A stretch of DNA of 64,000 nucleotides, from assembly GCF_003584165.1 (NCBI RefSeq), contig NZ_QXFJ01000023.1, positions 465,811 through 529,810 on the forward strand. The letters are read 5' to 3'. Positions 1 to 7,048 of this stretch are shown here, one piece after another. A program made the translations under genes and the position numbers. Source of the stretch: Flagellimonas aequoris. GTDB lineage: Bacteria; Bacteroidota; Bacteroidia; Flavobacteriales; Flavobacteriaceae. The notes below the pieces were generated by a model that did not search any database, was not told where the DNA came from, and saw only the letters and a program-made list of their open reading frames with translations. How positions within the stretch are numbered: the first letter of the stretch is position 1; every line of letters begins with the position of its first letter.

Positions 1-908
1 TTGCTCAGGGACAGATATGCGCCGATATCCCCAATGAGCTTTCCAAACCCGCCGTTGAACTCCAGATAATCGGTGAGGGTAAAACTCTTGATGCCCACGT
101 TGTTCAAGTCGCCGATAAAATTGAGGTTGGTCTTGGGACTGTAATAAAAAATGTTGGGATGGACCAAATAACGGTCCTTAATACCTCCCCCAACTTCCAT
201 GTCGCCAAAGGCGAATTTTTTTTTGTCCTCCTTGAGCTTGATGTTAAGGGCGACCTCATCGGAATCCTGAAGCCCTTTTAAAAAACCAATTTTGTTGTAG
301 TTGTCCAACACTTGAACCTGGTCCACGGCATCCGCAGGAATGTTGTTCACGGCCAGTTTGCTGTTGCCAGTAAAAAAGGTCTTGTCCTCTACCAGTACCT
401 TGGTCACTTTTTTGCCCTGCGCGGTAACGTTTCCTTCGCGGTCCACTTCTATGCCCGGGAGTTTTTTGAGCACTTCCCGTAATTTTCGCTCCTCTCCGGT
501 TACAAAAACATCGGTTTGGTAAGTAATGGTGTCTTCCTTTACTTCAATGGGGATTTTATATTCCAGCACCACCTCTTCCAGGTCATTTGCCTTGGGAACC
601 AGGGCTAAATCTTTGGTCTCGTCTTGGGTGGCCGTATATTCAAAAACAAGTTTTTGGTAACCGAGATAGCTTACCTCAATGGTGTAGGCAACATCCTTTT
701 CCAAGCGGAGCACATATTCCCCTTTTTCGTTGCTGATGGCAAACCGGGTGCTTTCATCGGGGTTTTGGGGAAAGGCCAAAATGTTGGTATTGACCAACGG
801 TGTGGCACTGGTAGTATCCTTTACCATACCGCTTAGGACTATATTCTGACCGAAAGAGTTGGTAAGGTTGAAAAAAAGAATGCCAACCAATAAAAAATAT
901 CTGATCAA
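1..908 (-). CDS. TonB-dependent receptor-like outer membrane protein with carboxypeptidase-like regulatory domain (3' end outside the window)
   Basis: The minus-strand frame is open from the left edge to about 930. No ATG lies upstream of the mature region, so a TTG at 906-908 is the best start; it gives a signal peptide ending near SFGQ. About 300 residues are visible. The first hundred form a CarboxypepD_reg-like beta sandwich (VLSGMVKDTTSATPLVNTNI at its start, then EVSYLGYQKL). A plug-like segment follows (LREVLKKLPGIEVDREGNVT, then NNIPADAVDQVQVLDNYNKI), as in flavobacterial TonB-dependent receptors that lack an obvious ligand. The barrel lies outside the window. It sits 45 bp downstream of a GLPGLI gene on the same strand, an arrangement common for GLPGLI genes, so it probably belongs to the same operon. 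The ligand cannot be told from the sequence. Confidence 0.8.
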   Translation of the reverse strand, partial: MIRYFLLVGILFFNLTNSFGQNIVLSGMVKDTTSATPLVNTNILAFPQNPDESTRFAISNEKGEYVLRLEKDVAYTIEVSYLGYQKLVFEYTATQDETKDLALVPKANDLEEVVLEYKIPIEVKEDTITYQTDVFVTGEERKLREVLKKLPGIEVDREGNVTAQGKKVTKVLVEDKTFFTGNSKLAVNNIPADAVDQVQVLDNYNKIGFLKGLQDSDEVALNIKLKEDKKKFAFGDMEVGGGIKDRYLVHPNIFYYSPKTNLNFIGDLNNVGIKSFTLTDYLEFNGGFGKLIGDIGAYLSLS

Positions 909-953
909 TGAAATCTTAACCTTTATAAATCAACATTTGCCCATTCGTTTGCA

Positions 954-1676
954 TCATCTTCCCCCAAATTGTTCCTTGGCGATTTTGGCACCAATGGCGT
1001 CAAATTCTTCCTGTGAAATGGGTTTTTTACCTTTTGGGGGGACAATCAGCTGAAGCTGATCATTGTCTAAGTTTCCCAACATTATTTTATCCGCATAGAA
1101 AACCCTATCCTTTTCCTGTAATTCCAAAATAAGTCCGGGCAGACCAGAATAATTTTTAGGACCAAAGGGTAGGTTTATTTCAGGAGTGTACCATGCCACG
1201 ACAGGAAATTCAAATCTTCCTTTACTATTATTCACCACATAAGTAGTAGTTGCCTTGAAACATTCATATTTACCAATTCTCTTCTTCTCCTTCTTTAATT
1301 GCCAACCACTTATTATTACGTGCTCAATTACAAACCTTTCTCCAAAAGCTGGTAAATCCTCATAAACCAAACCCTTTTGGAAATTTGTAAAATACTTGCC
1401 TTTTGCTCCTAAAATTGTCAATGCAATGTCAGCGCCTTTTTCTGCATCATTAGTCAACAACTTTTCCCTATAAAAAATAGACTCATTTGTGGAACCCAAA
1501 AGTTTAAATTCTATAAACTTTACATTCTCATAAGCTATTTTATAAATGTCCTTTAAAACTTCAGAAACTTCAGTTTCCAAAAGATCTACCTTGTATGTAA
1601 CCTCAACCGCTGGTTGTTGGGCAAATGCACAGAAATTGATACTAATAAAGAACAGAATCAACACTGTTTTTTTCAT
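954..1676 (-). CDS. GLPGLI family secreted protein (copy 1)
   Basis: The start is set at the ATG of MKKTVLILFF, which opens a signal peptide ending at FAQ; a frame 30 bases longer exists but would bury the signal. The mature protein of about 220 residues carries the family hallmark NLPFGPKNYSGLPGLILEL, preceded by the usual VAWYTPEI stretch, and a basic/acidic C-terminus with EEFDAIG. GLPGLI proteins are exported Bacteroidota proteins of unknown function, often next to TonB-dependent receptors, as here. It lies 55 bp downstream of a small secreted peptide gene and 45 bp upstream of the receptor gene. The family call is secure; the function is unknown. Confidence 0.9.
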   Translation of the reverse strand: MKKTVLILFFISINFCAFAQQPAVEVTYKVDLLETEVSEVLKDIYKIAYENVKFIEFKLLGSTNESIFYREKLLTNDAEKGADIALTILGAKGKYFTNFQKGLVYEDLPAFGERFVIEHVIISGWQLKKEKKRIGKYECFKATTTYVVNNSKGRFEFPVVAWYTPEINLPFGPKNYSGLPGLILELQEKDRVFYADKIMLGNLDNDQLQLIVPPKGKKPISQEEFDAIGAKIAKEQFGGR

Positions 1677-1731
1677 AAAATTTAATTTAATTAACGCTCC
1701 TACCACTTATATAAGTGGCAGGGACATAAGA

Positions 1732-1932
1732 TTATACAATTCCAGCACACGCCTTATAAACTTTGTCTACAACATCCATTGCCTGGCTCTCAGACAATCC
1801 AGCATCCATGGCCCCTTCATAAAAATCCTCCATGCTTACGTCATACCAAACCCGTCTGCTTTGAATCTGTGCAAACACGTAATGAAAGTTCTGTAGAACG
1901 AAACAGATGTGTATGACAACGTACTTTTTCAT
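1732..1932 (-). CDS. small secreted peptide paired with a GLPGLI gene (peptide 1)
   Basis: This 66-residue protein begins with a signal-peptide-like stretch ending at FAQ. About 45 mature residues follow, acidic and helical in appearance, ending VVDKVYKACAGIV. I do not recognise a named family. It resembles the peptides at 2734-2946 and 4483-4698 in size, export signal, acidity, position immediately upstream of a GLPGLI gene, and a conserved tail of aromatic or hydrophobic residues then Cys (VYKAC, SLVKYC, NLYDTC). It starts 8 bp after the GLPGLI gene at 1941-2678. Its N-terminus also resembles that of the chimeric protein at 3314-3652 (KY, IH, then AQI). Function unknown. Confidence 0.6.
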   Translation of the reverse strand: MKKYVVIHICFVLQNFHYVFAQIQSRRVWYDVSMEDFYEGAMDAGLSESQAMDVVDKVYKACAGIV

Positions 1933-1940
1933 TATTGACT

Positions 1941-2678
1941 TTAGTTAGGTATAGGCCTCATTTTTTGGAGAAGCTCCAAGTATTCTTTTTCGGTCATTTC
2001 CTCACCACTATCTATCATCAACTTTCTTTCGTTTTTGAGATTTGTGTTTATTTCTATTTTATCAGCATACAAGAAAAGTTTTCCATTCATAGAACCCTCT
2101 AACACCAAACCTGGAAGTCCATCAATTCCATTCGGCCCAAAAGGCATGTTGAGTTCTGGAGCAAACCATGCTACTGGGGAAAATGTTAACAATTTTTTAC
2201 GCCCAGGGTCGTATTGTTCTTTGTATCCAACTGCTTTGTAACAGGTATAGCCCAATATTGACTTTGTCTCATCCGTAATCTCCCAATTAAGTTCATTAGG
2301 GTCGTAAACCACATTAATTTTTTTACCAAAGTCATTAATATGTTCTATCTTTTTTTCTATTGTTCTAAAATAAATTGAGTTGCCACCACCATGATTAACA
2401 GCCAATTGATAAATTATATCATCTTCCCCGATTTCAAGTTTCTTAACATATTTATAAACCCCGATTTCACTATTCGACACTAGTTCAAACTCCAATTGTG
2501 AATATGCTTGATAGAGTTTTTCAATCACATCTTTATGCTTAGTAACCTTTGAATTACTTTCGGATTCAACCTTTAGCTTATAAATAACTTTTATTTCCTG
2601 CCTTCGGATTTGCGCAACTATTTTTTCAAAGCAAAAGATAGCTACGATACAAACTATTATTAAATACTTTTTTTTCAT
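1941..2678 (-). CDS. GLPGLI family secreted protein (copy 2)
   Basis: The 245-residue protein has a signal peptide (MKKKYLIIVCIVAIFCFEKI, cleavage near VAQ). The family core reads NMPFGPNGIDGLPGLVLEG and is preceded by SPVAWFAPEL. The C-terminus has the TEKEYLELLQKM stretch shared with the other two copies. It lies inside the left unit of the tandem duplication and corresponds in position to the gene at 3674-4426, but the two have diverged strongly at protein level outside the signature. It is probably co-transcribed with the peptide genes on either side (55 bp and 8 bp gaps). Function unknown. Confidence 0.9.
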   Translation of the reverse strand: MKKKYLIIVCIVAIFCFEKIVAQIRRQEIKVIYKLKVESESNSKVTKHKDVIEKLYQAYSQLEFELVSNSEIGVYKYVKKLEIGEDDIIYQLAVNHGGGNSIYFRTIEKKIEHINDFGKKINVVYDPNELNWEITDETKSILGYTCYKAVGYKEQYDPGRKKLLTFSPVAWFAPELNMPFGPNGIDGLPGLVLEGSMNGKLFLYADKIEINTNLKNERKLMIDSGEEMTEKEYLELLQKMRPIPN

Positions 2679-2733
2679 TTGAAATTACAATAATAAGGGT
2701 GGCCTAACCACCCTTATTTAAATATCGCTTTAA

Positions 2734-2946
2734 CTACATCTGATTAGCACAATATTTTACCAAACTATTATAATCCGAGTTGTAATCAGAAGCAGACATA
2801 CAGCCTGATTCCTCTTCAATAACTTCGAGAATATCAGCAGCCCACTCACCACATGTTTTTGCCTCTTCATCATCATAAGGATTGTTCGCTGAGAGCACAA
2901 AGGAGAACATAAACAATAATCCAAAAATCACTTTTCTCATTTTCAA
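2734..2946 (-). CDS. small secreted Cys-containing peptide paired with a GLPGLI gene (peptide 2)
   Basis: The 70-residue protein has a signal peptide (MRKVIFGLLFMFSFVLSA). The acidic mature part contains three Cys, with CGEWAADI near its start and SLVKYCANQM at its end. A second ATG two codons in is equally possible as start. It sits 55 bp upstream of the GLPGLI gene at 1941-2678 and occupies the same place in its duplication unit as the peptide at 4483-4698. The spacing (about 25 bp from the repeated flank) is almost the same in both units. No known family is recognised. The pairing suggests joint function with GLPGLI proteins, which is inference. Confidence 0.65.
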   Translation of the reverse strand: MKMRKVIFGLLFMFSFVLSANNPYDDEEAKTCGEWAADILEVIEEESGCMSASDYNSDYNSLVKYCANQM

Positions 2947-2970
2947 AAAATTTAATAGGTTAAGAATTTG

Positions 2971-3591
2971 TTTCCCTTACCCTATTCAGCGCTAAAAATG
3001 TAAGATTGGGATGAAGCTATTTAAAACATATCCTTCAATACCCCAAAAGTCTACAGATGCTAATTTTGGATTGATGGATGGTGTGATTGAATTGATGAAT
3101 TGACGATTTTGAGTTTGTTTCGAAAGAAAAAACGCCTCAAAATGCAATCCATTTATGCTTTTTGTGAGTTGAAATCCGTTTTGTTCAGAAGCACTTGTTG
3201 ATGGAAAAATTGGAGAAGAAATCCAAAACGCCCATCATCAATGCGGTGTTCCAAATCCTGTACAAAAACAAGGATCCCAAAAAGGTTTTTGAGAAATTGA
3301 CAGAGAAGTTAGATTAGGCCCTATCCAACGAAAAATTGGAATGGCTTTCCAGTTCTTCTTCCAAATCTTTTTTGAACATATCCATTTCATCCGAAGTATA
3401 ATCAAACGCCTTTTGGAATTCATCAAAAACAGGTTCCATAAAGTTCCTGACGCTGTCGATATCAAAATAAAGTCTGCCCGTTCTTCTTATGAAAAAGTCC
3501 AACGGGTTCAAGACCATCTCATGGGCAATGGTAAACTGGGCTTCGGCACGGATCATTCTTTCCTGCAGATTTTCCGCCTTGATTTGGGCAT
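2971..3591. repeat. direct repeat, left copy (glpD 3' tail plus gpsA-like 3' tail)
   Basis: About 620 bp match 4728-5346 in the same orientation, very closely over the coding tails and more loosely in the 200 bp nearest the peptide gene. The copy holds, on the minus strand, the last 90 codons of glpD and, on the plus strand, a gpsA-like C-terminal frame whose stop codon overlaps the glpD stop. The left limit is at TTTCCCTTAC and the right limit at ATTTGGGCA. The distance between copies (about 1,757 bp) defines a tandem duplication whose units run roughly 1862-3591 and 3591-5346. Confidence 0.85.
3168..3317 (+). pseudogene. 3' fragment resembling gpsA (glycerol-3-phosphate dehydrogenase), left copy
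   Basis: The plus-strand frame, open from a stop at 3165, encodes KHLLMEKLEKKSKTPIINAV and then FQILYKNKDPKKVFEKLTEK before a TAG stop. This resembles the C-terminal end of NAD(P)-dependent GpsA, where a MPI..AVYQVLY segment is followed by a short helix. Only about 50 codons are present, with no promoter or upstream domain, so it is a remnant rather than a gene. Its stop (3315-3317) overlaps the stop of the minus-strand glpD tail (3314-3316), the geometry of a former convergent gpsA/glpD pair. Confidence 0.5.
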
Positions 3592-3652
3592 GCATACATT
3601 GAAAGGTCAAGAAGGCAATACTGAAGTGGATAAAAATATATTTACTTATCAT
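3314..3652 (-). CDS. chimeric gene: signal peptide fused to a duplicated GlpD C-terminal region
   Basis: The 112-residue protein begins MISKYIFIHFSIAFLTFQCM and reaches AQIK, reading as a signal peptide like that of the peptide at 1732-1932. From there to the end it matches the last 90 residues of GlpD with 8 substitutions, most of them conservative (S/T, D/E, F/Y, V/I). The junction falls at ATTTGGGCA, shared with glpD at 5337-5345, where GlpD reads YAQIKSEN. The GlpD C-terminal domain normally covers the FAD enzyme core, so this piece has no catalytic residues. It starts 21 bp after the GLPGLI gene at 3674-4426. It may be an accidental fusion, but the intact frame and mild changes suggest it could be expressed and exported. 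Confidence 0.6.
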   Translation of the reverse strand: MISKYIFIHFSIAFLTFQCMHAQIKAENLQERMIRAEAQFTIAHEMVLNPLDFFIRRTGRLYFDIDSVRNFMEPVFDEFQKAFDYTSDEMDMFKKDLEEELESHSNFSLDRA

Positions 3653-3673
3653 TGAACTATAAACCTATTGTAC

Positions 3674-4426
3674 CTATTTATTACCTGTTTTCCCCATCCT
3701 TTGTAAAATTATCCTCCTGGCTTCTTCCTCAAATTCCTTTTCCGTAATCTCCCGACCTCCTTTTGGTTTTTTGATTTTCACAATGCTTGAATCCTTGTGA
3801 ATCTTTATTTCCTTGGCAACAATTCTACTTCTACCATCTTCCACCTCCAATATTAGACCTGGTAACGAGTTATATTTTTCTGGCCCAAAAGGCATTTTTA
3901 GTTCCTGGGTATACCAAGCAATAATTTTGTTATGCTTGGGATTATTGTTTATATCATTATAAACAATGTCCCACTCTGCCTTTGTACACCTATATCCCCC
4001 AATAATTTTTTCCTCATCCAATATCTGCCATTGTGGATCTGTATAAGACAACATCAGTATTGGTTCCCCTAAGTGTTCTTTTTTATGTATTGTTTCGTTG
4101 GTTTGAAAATTAAAATAAAAGTCTCCAATGAAGCTACCAAGATTCAATTTTGAAAGGGCTCCTCTATCAGAATCATTTACCAGCCTTTTGACCATAGTAT
4201 AATTTGACTCCTTCCCTGAAAAGGAAAGTAGGTATTCATTATTTTGGGATTCTTTCTGCAATTTTTCTAGAAACAAAACTGTTTGCTCGTTGTTATCCTG
4301 ACCTATCCTATCTTTGAGTTCTTCAAAATTTAGTTTTTTGGTATATACCACCTCTCCAGAAATAGTTTGGGATACACATACCATGCATTGGAAGACAAAA
4401 AACATTATCGGAGAAATTTTGATCAT
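3674..4426 (-). CDS. GLPGLI family secreted protein (copy 3, SLPGLI variant)
   Basis: The 250-residue protein has a signal peptide ending near CVSQ. The signature region is KMPFGPEKYNSLPGLILEV, so the first Gly of GLPGLI is replaced by Ser. IIAWYTQEL precedes it and EITEKEFEEEARRIIL closes the protein, as in the other two copies. It occupies the right unit of the tandem duplication, 56 bp downstream of the peptide gene at 4483-4698; the equivalent gap in the left unit is 55 bp. Outside the signature it differs greatly from copy 2 although their flanks are nearly identical. Function unknown. Confidence 0.9.
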   Translation of the reverse strand: MIKISPIMFFVFQCMVCVSQTISGEVVYTKKLNFEELKDRIGQDNNEQTVLFLEKLQKESQNNEYLLSFSGKESNYTMVKRLVNDSDRGALSKLNLGSFIGDFYFNFQTNETIHKKEHLGEPILMLSYTDPQWQILDEEKIIGGYRCTKAEWDIVYNDINNNPKHNKIIAWYTQELKMPFGPEKYNSLPGLILEVEDGRSRIVAKEIKIHKDSSIVKIKKPKGGREITEKEFEEEARRIILQRMGKTGNK

Positions 4427-4482
4427 TTGGATTAATTTTATGATAAGGGCCTCAAGTTTTGAGGCCCTTATAATTTTTGAAA

Positions 4483-4698
4483 TTAAAAAATAGGTTCAAG
4501 GGCATCACAAGTATCATATAGATTGTTCCAATCCTCAACGGCTTGCGACAAATTACCATCATAAGCACCTGCAGCAACAAGGTTCGACATCAAAGTATCC
4601 ACCATCCCATGGCAATCCAACTTAACAATTTCTTCAGATGCATTTATTGTGGAACCAATAAATAGTACCCCGCACAGTGTCAAAAACATTCTTTTCAT
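4483..4698 (-). CDS. small secreted Cys-containing peptide paired with a GLPGLI gene (peptide 3)
   Basis: The start is placed at the ATG of MKRMFLTLCGVLF, which gives a clean signal peptide ending at INA. The longer in-frame start at 4767 adds a polar stretch lying inside the repeated flank and is unlikely. The mature part, about 53 residues, is acidic and holds two Cys (KLDCHGMVDTLM and DWNNLYDTCDALEPIF). The closing WNNLYDTC matches YNSLVKYC of peptide 2 and VYKAC of peptide 1 in pattern. Function unknown; always upstream of a GLPGLI gene here. Confidence 0.65.
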   Translation of the reverse strand: MKRMFLTLCGVLFIGSTINASEEIVKLDCHGMVDTLMSNLVAAGAYDGNLSQAVEDWNNLYDTCDALEPIF

Positions 4699-4727
4699 TT
4701 CATAAGGATTTAAATTAAAAAACAGGA

Positions 4728-5346
4728 TTTCCCTTACTTGTTTTTGCGCAAAATGTAAGATTGGCATGAAGCTATGTAAACCTTATCTTTCAATTTCCTG
4801 GAAATCTACGGATACTCCTTTTGGATTGATGGATGGTGGCATTGAAATGATGAAAAAGCAATTTTGAGTTTCTTTGAAAGAAAAAACACCATAATATGCA
4901 ATCTGTTTTTTGCTTTTCATGGATTGAAACCCGTTTTATTCGGAAGCACTTGTTGATGGAAAAATTGGAGAAGAAATCCAAAACGCCCATCATCAACGCA
5001 GTGTACCTAATCCTGTACAAAAACAAGGATCCCAAAAAGGTTTTTGAGAAATTGACCGAGAAGTTGGATTAGGCCCTATCCAACGAAAAGTTGGAATGGC
5101 TTTCCAGTTCTTCTTCCAGTTCCTTTTTGAACGCATCCATTTCTTCTGAAGAATAGTCATACGCCTTTTGGAATTCATCAAAAATGGGTTCCATAAAATT
5201 CCGGACGCTGTCGATATCAAAATAAAGCCTGCCCGTTCTTCTTATGAAAAAGTCCAAAGGGTTCAGGGCCATCTCATGGGCAATAGTGAATTGGGCTTCG
5301 GCACGGATCATTCTTTCCTGTAGATTTTCCGATTTAATTTGGGCAT
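4728..5346. repeat. direct repeat, right copy (glpD 3' tail plus gpsA-like 3' tail)
   Basis: This is the partner of 2971-3591 in the same orientation. It contains the true 3' end of glpD on the minus strand and the second gpsA-like tail on the plus strand, followed by about 170 bp of non-coding sequence leading to the start region of the peptide gene. Since this copy is continuous with full-length glpD, it is the parental copy for the glpD part. Confidence 0.85.
4923..5072 (+). pseudogene. 3' fragment resembling gpsA, right copy
   Basis: Same reading as the left copy: IETRFIRKHLLMEKL, then KTPIINAVYLILYKNKDPKK and a KLD end before TAG at 5070-5072, which overlaps the glpD stop on the other strand (5069-5071). 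The upstream frame carries unrelated codons back to a stop at 4875, so the N-terminal domain and most of the C-terminal domain are absent. The same short tail in both repeats shows the fragment predates the tandem duplication. Confidence 0.5.
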
Positions 5347-6736
5347 ACAGTTCCAAGATGGTCTCGGTCTGTTTGCCATACGTGGTCACCAAATACCAAG
5401 CATCGTATTCCGTAAAACCGTTGTCATGCAGTCGATCAAAAACCGTGGCAATATATTTTTTTACATGTTTGTACTTTTTAAAATCGCTGCCGCAAAGTGG
5501 AATTTTATCGGTGGTGCAAGGCTCCAATTTTCGGTCATGGTCCTCTTCCATATGTTTGGCGATGCGATTTACCGTACGCTCCGCCATTTTTCGATAGCCC
5601 GTCAATTTTCCACCGGCAATACTGATCAATCCGGTATCCGAAGTAAAGATTTCGTCCTTACGTGAAAGCTCCGAAGCAGATTTGCCCTCTTCGTGGATCA
5701 AGGGGCGCAATCCGGCCCATGAGGAAACGATATCGTCCAACTCCAAATGGATGTCGGGAAACATATGGTTTACTGCGGTAATCAAGTAAATGGCATCGGC
5801 AATATCGGTGGTTACATGGTCCTTATCAGCATTGTAATTGGTATCCGTAGTGCCAATATAGGTGACCTTACCACGGGGAATGGCGAACATCATCCGGCCA
5901 TCGGGAATATCAAAATAAACGGATTGTTGTACCGGGAGCTTTTCCTTTGGAAACACCAAATGCACCCCTTTGGTCAAATGCAAACGCTTTCCCTTTTTGG
6001 AATGGTTCACGCTTCGAAGTTCATCTACCCAAGGCCCGGCAGCATTGATCACATAGGTGGAAGAAACACTGTATTCCTCCCTAAAAACCTCATCCTTGAA
6101 AGTAACGCCGGCCACTTGTTCGTTTTCATACACAAAATCGGTAACCTTTGCATAGTTAAGGGCCTGGGTGCCAAATTTTAGACTGGTCTTGACGTTCTCC
6201 AACGTTAGCCTGGCATCATCGGTACGGTATTCGGCATAGTAGCCGGCACCGTTCAATATCTTTTTGGGCAAAAGAGGTTCCAATTTCATGGCCTCCTTTT
6301 TTTCCAACATCTGCCTTTTATCGTCCCCCGTTACTTGGGCCAAAATATCGTATACCTTCAACCCTATGGAAGTCAACCATTTACCGTAGGAACCTCCTTC
6401 GATCAAAGGGAGCAACATTTTTTCGGGAATGACCAAATGGGGCGCCAGTTTGTGCACAATGGCCCTTTCGGAACCTACTTCTTTCACCAACCAAAAATCG
6501 AACTGCTTCAAATACCGCAAACCTCCGTGGATCAACTTGGTAGATTTGCTACTGGTACCCGATGCGAAATCTCCTTTTTCCAATAACAAGACTTTTAACC
6601 CTCGTGAAGAAGCGTCCAACGCTATTCCTGCACCGGTAATCCCACCTCCTACTACAATCAAATCGTAGGTGTCAGAGGCTATTTTTTGAAGTTTTTCTTT
6701 TCGGCCAATGTTGGAAAAAGCAATGTCCTGGCTCAT
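5069..6736 (-). CDS. glpD: FAD-dependent glycerol-3-phosphate dehydrogenase
   Basis: This 555-residue membrane-associated flavoenzyme oxidises sn-glycerol 3-phosphate to dihydroxyacetone phosphate and passes electrons to the quinone pool. The FAD dinucleotide fold is seen at residues 25-50 (DLIVVGGGITGAGIALDA), followed by the family motifs GTSSKSTKLIHGGLRYL and, later, STYVINAAGPWVDELR and ISIAGGKLTGYRKMAE. The last 120 residues are the DAO_C-type domain, which is the part duplicated at 3314-3591. Length and order are normal. It lies 3 bp downstream of an ABM-fold gene, so the two are probably co-transcribed. Confidence 0.95.
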   Translation of the reverse strand: MSQDIAFSNIGRKEKLQKIASDTYDLIVVGGGITGAGIALDASSRGLKVLLLEKGDFASGTSSKSTKLIHGGLRYLKQFDFWLVKEVGSERAIVHKLAPHLVIPEKMLLPLIEGGSYGKWLTSIGLKVYDILAQVTGDDKRQMLEKKEAMKLEPLLPKKILNGAGYYAEYRTDDARLTLENVKTSLKFGTQALNYAKVTDFVYENEQVAGVTFKDEVFREEYSVSSTYVINAAGPWVDELRSVNHSKKGKRLHLTKGVHLVFPKEKLPVQQSVYFDIPDGRMMFAIPRGKVTYIGTTDTNYNADKDHVTTDIADAIYLITAVNHMFPDIHLELDDIVSSWAGLRPLIHEEGKSASELSRKDEIFTSDTGLISIAGGKLTGYRKMAERTVNRIAKHMEEDHDRKLEPCTTDKIPLCGSDFKKYKHVKKYIATVFDRLHDNGFTEYDAWYLVTTYGKQTETILELYAQIKSENLQERMIRAEAQFTIAHEMALNPLDFFIRRTGRLYFDIDSVRNFMEPIFDEFQKAYDYSSEEMDAFKKELEEELESHSNFSLDRA

Positions 6737-6739
6737 AGA

Positions 6740-7048
6740 TTATTTATTGAATTCGTATTCCCTTTCCACACGGCAAATCCTCACCTTGTACCAGGAATAC
6801 CATTTTTTTATTCCATTTTTTTGGGCCTGTTTGTGGTCCATGTTCGCCTTCCAATTGGCAATGGCTTCCAAACTTTCCCAATAGCTCACGGTAATACCAA
6901 GTCCGTCCCTGGCACTTTCAACATCCAAAAACCCAGGTTGCTGTCGGGCCAGTTCTTCCATTTCGGCACCCATTTGGGCATAGCCTTGGTCTCCCTCGGT
7001 ACGTAAGCTAGTAAAAATAACGGCGTAATAGGGTTTTTGCAGTTCCAT
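6740..7048 (-). CDS. ABM-domain (antibiotic biosynthesis monooxygenase-like) protein
   Basis: This small single-domain protein of 102 residues has the dimeric alpha/beta-barrel pattern of the ABM superfamily: YYAVIFTSLR as first strand, MEELARQQPGFLDVESARD, then ITVSYWESLEAIANWKANMD and a short Lys/Trp-rich tail (KKWYSWYKVRICRVER). Such proteins can be quinone or haem oxygenases, but many are uncharacterised, and no substrate can be read here. It lies between a conserved hypothetical gene (stop and start overlapping) and glpD (3 bp), suggesting a three-gene unit. Confidence 0.8.
   Translation of the reverse strand: MELQKPYYAVIFTSLRTEGDQGYAQMGAEMEELARQQPGFLDVESARDGLGITVSYWESLEAIANWKANMDHKQAQKNGIKKWYSWYKVRICRVEREYEFNK

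Noticed and set aside
3238..3465. Minus-strand Trp/Lys-rich frames at 3238-3465 and 4993-5220 as a conserved small gene
   Set aside because: Out-of-frame reading of the duplicated glpD tail; similarity between the two comes from the DNA repeat.
4699..4767. Longer start for the peptide gene at 4483-4698
   Set aside because: The added codons fall in the repeated non-coding flank, and the equivalent peptide in the other unit has no such extension.
2971..5346. Direct repeats as ends of an insertion sequence or transposon
   Set aside because: No transposase or terminal inverted repeats, and the repeats contain host gene ends; a tandem duplication explains them.
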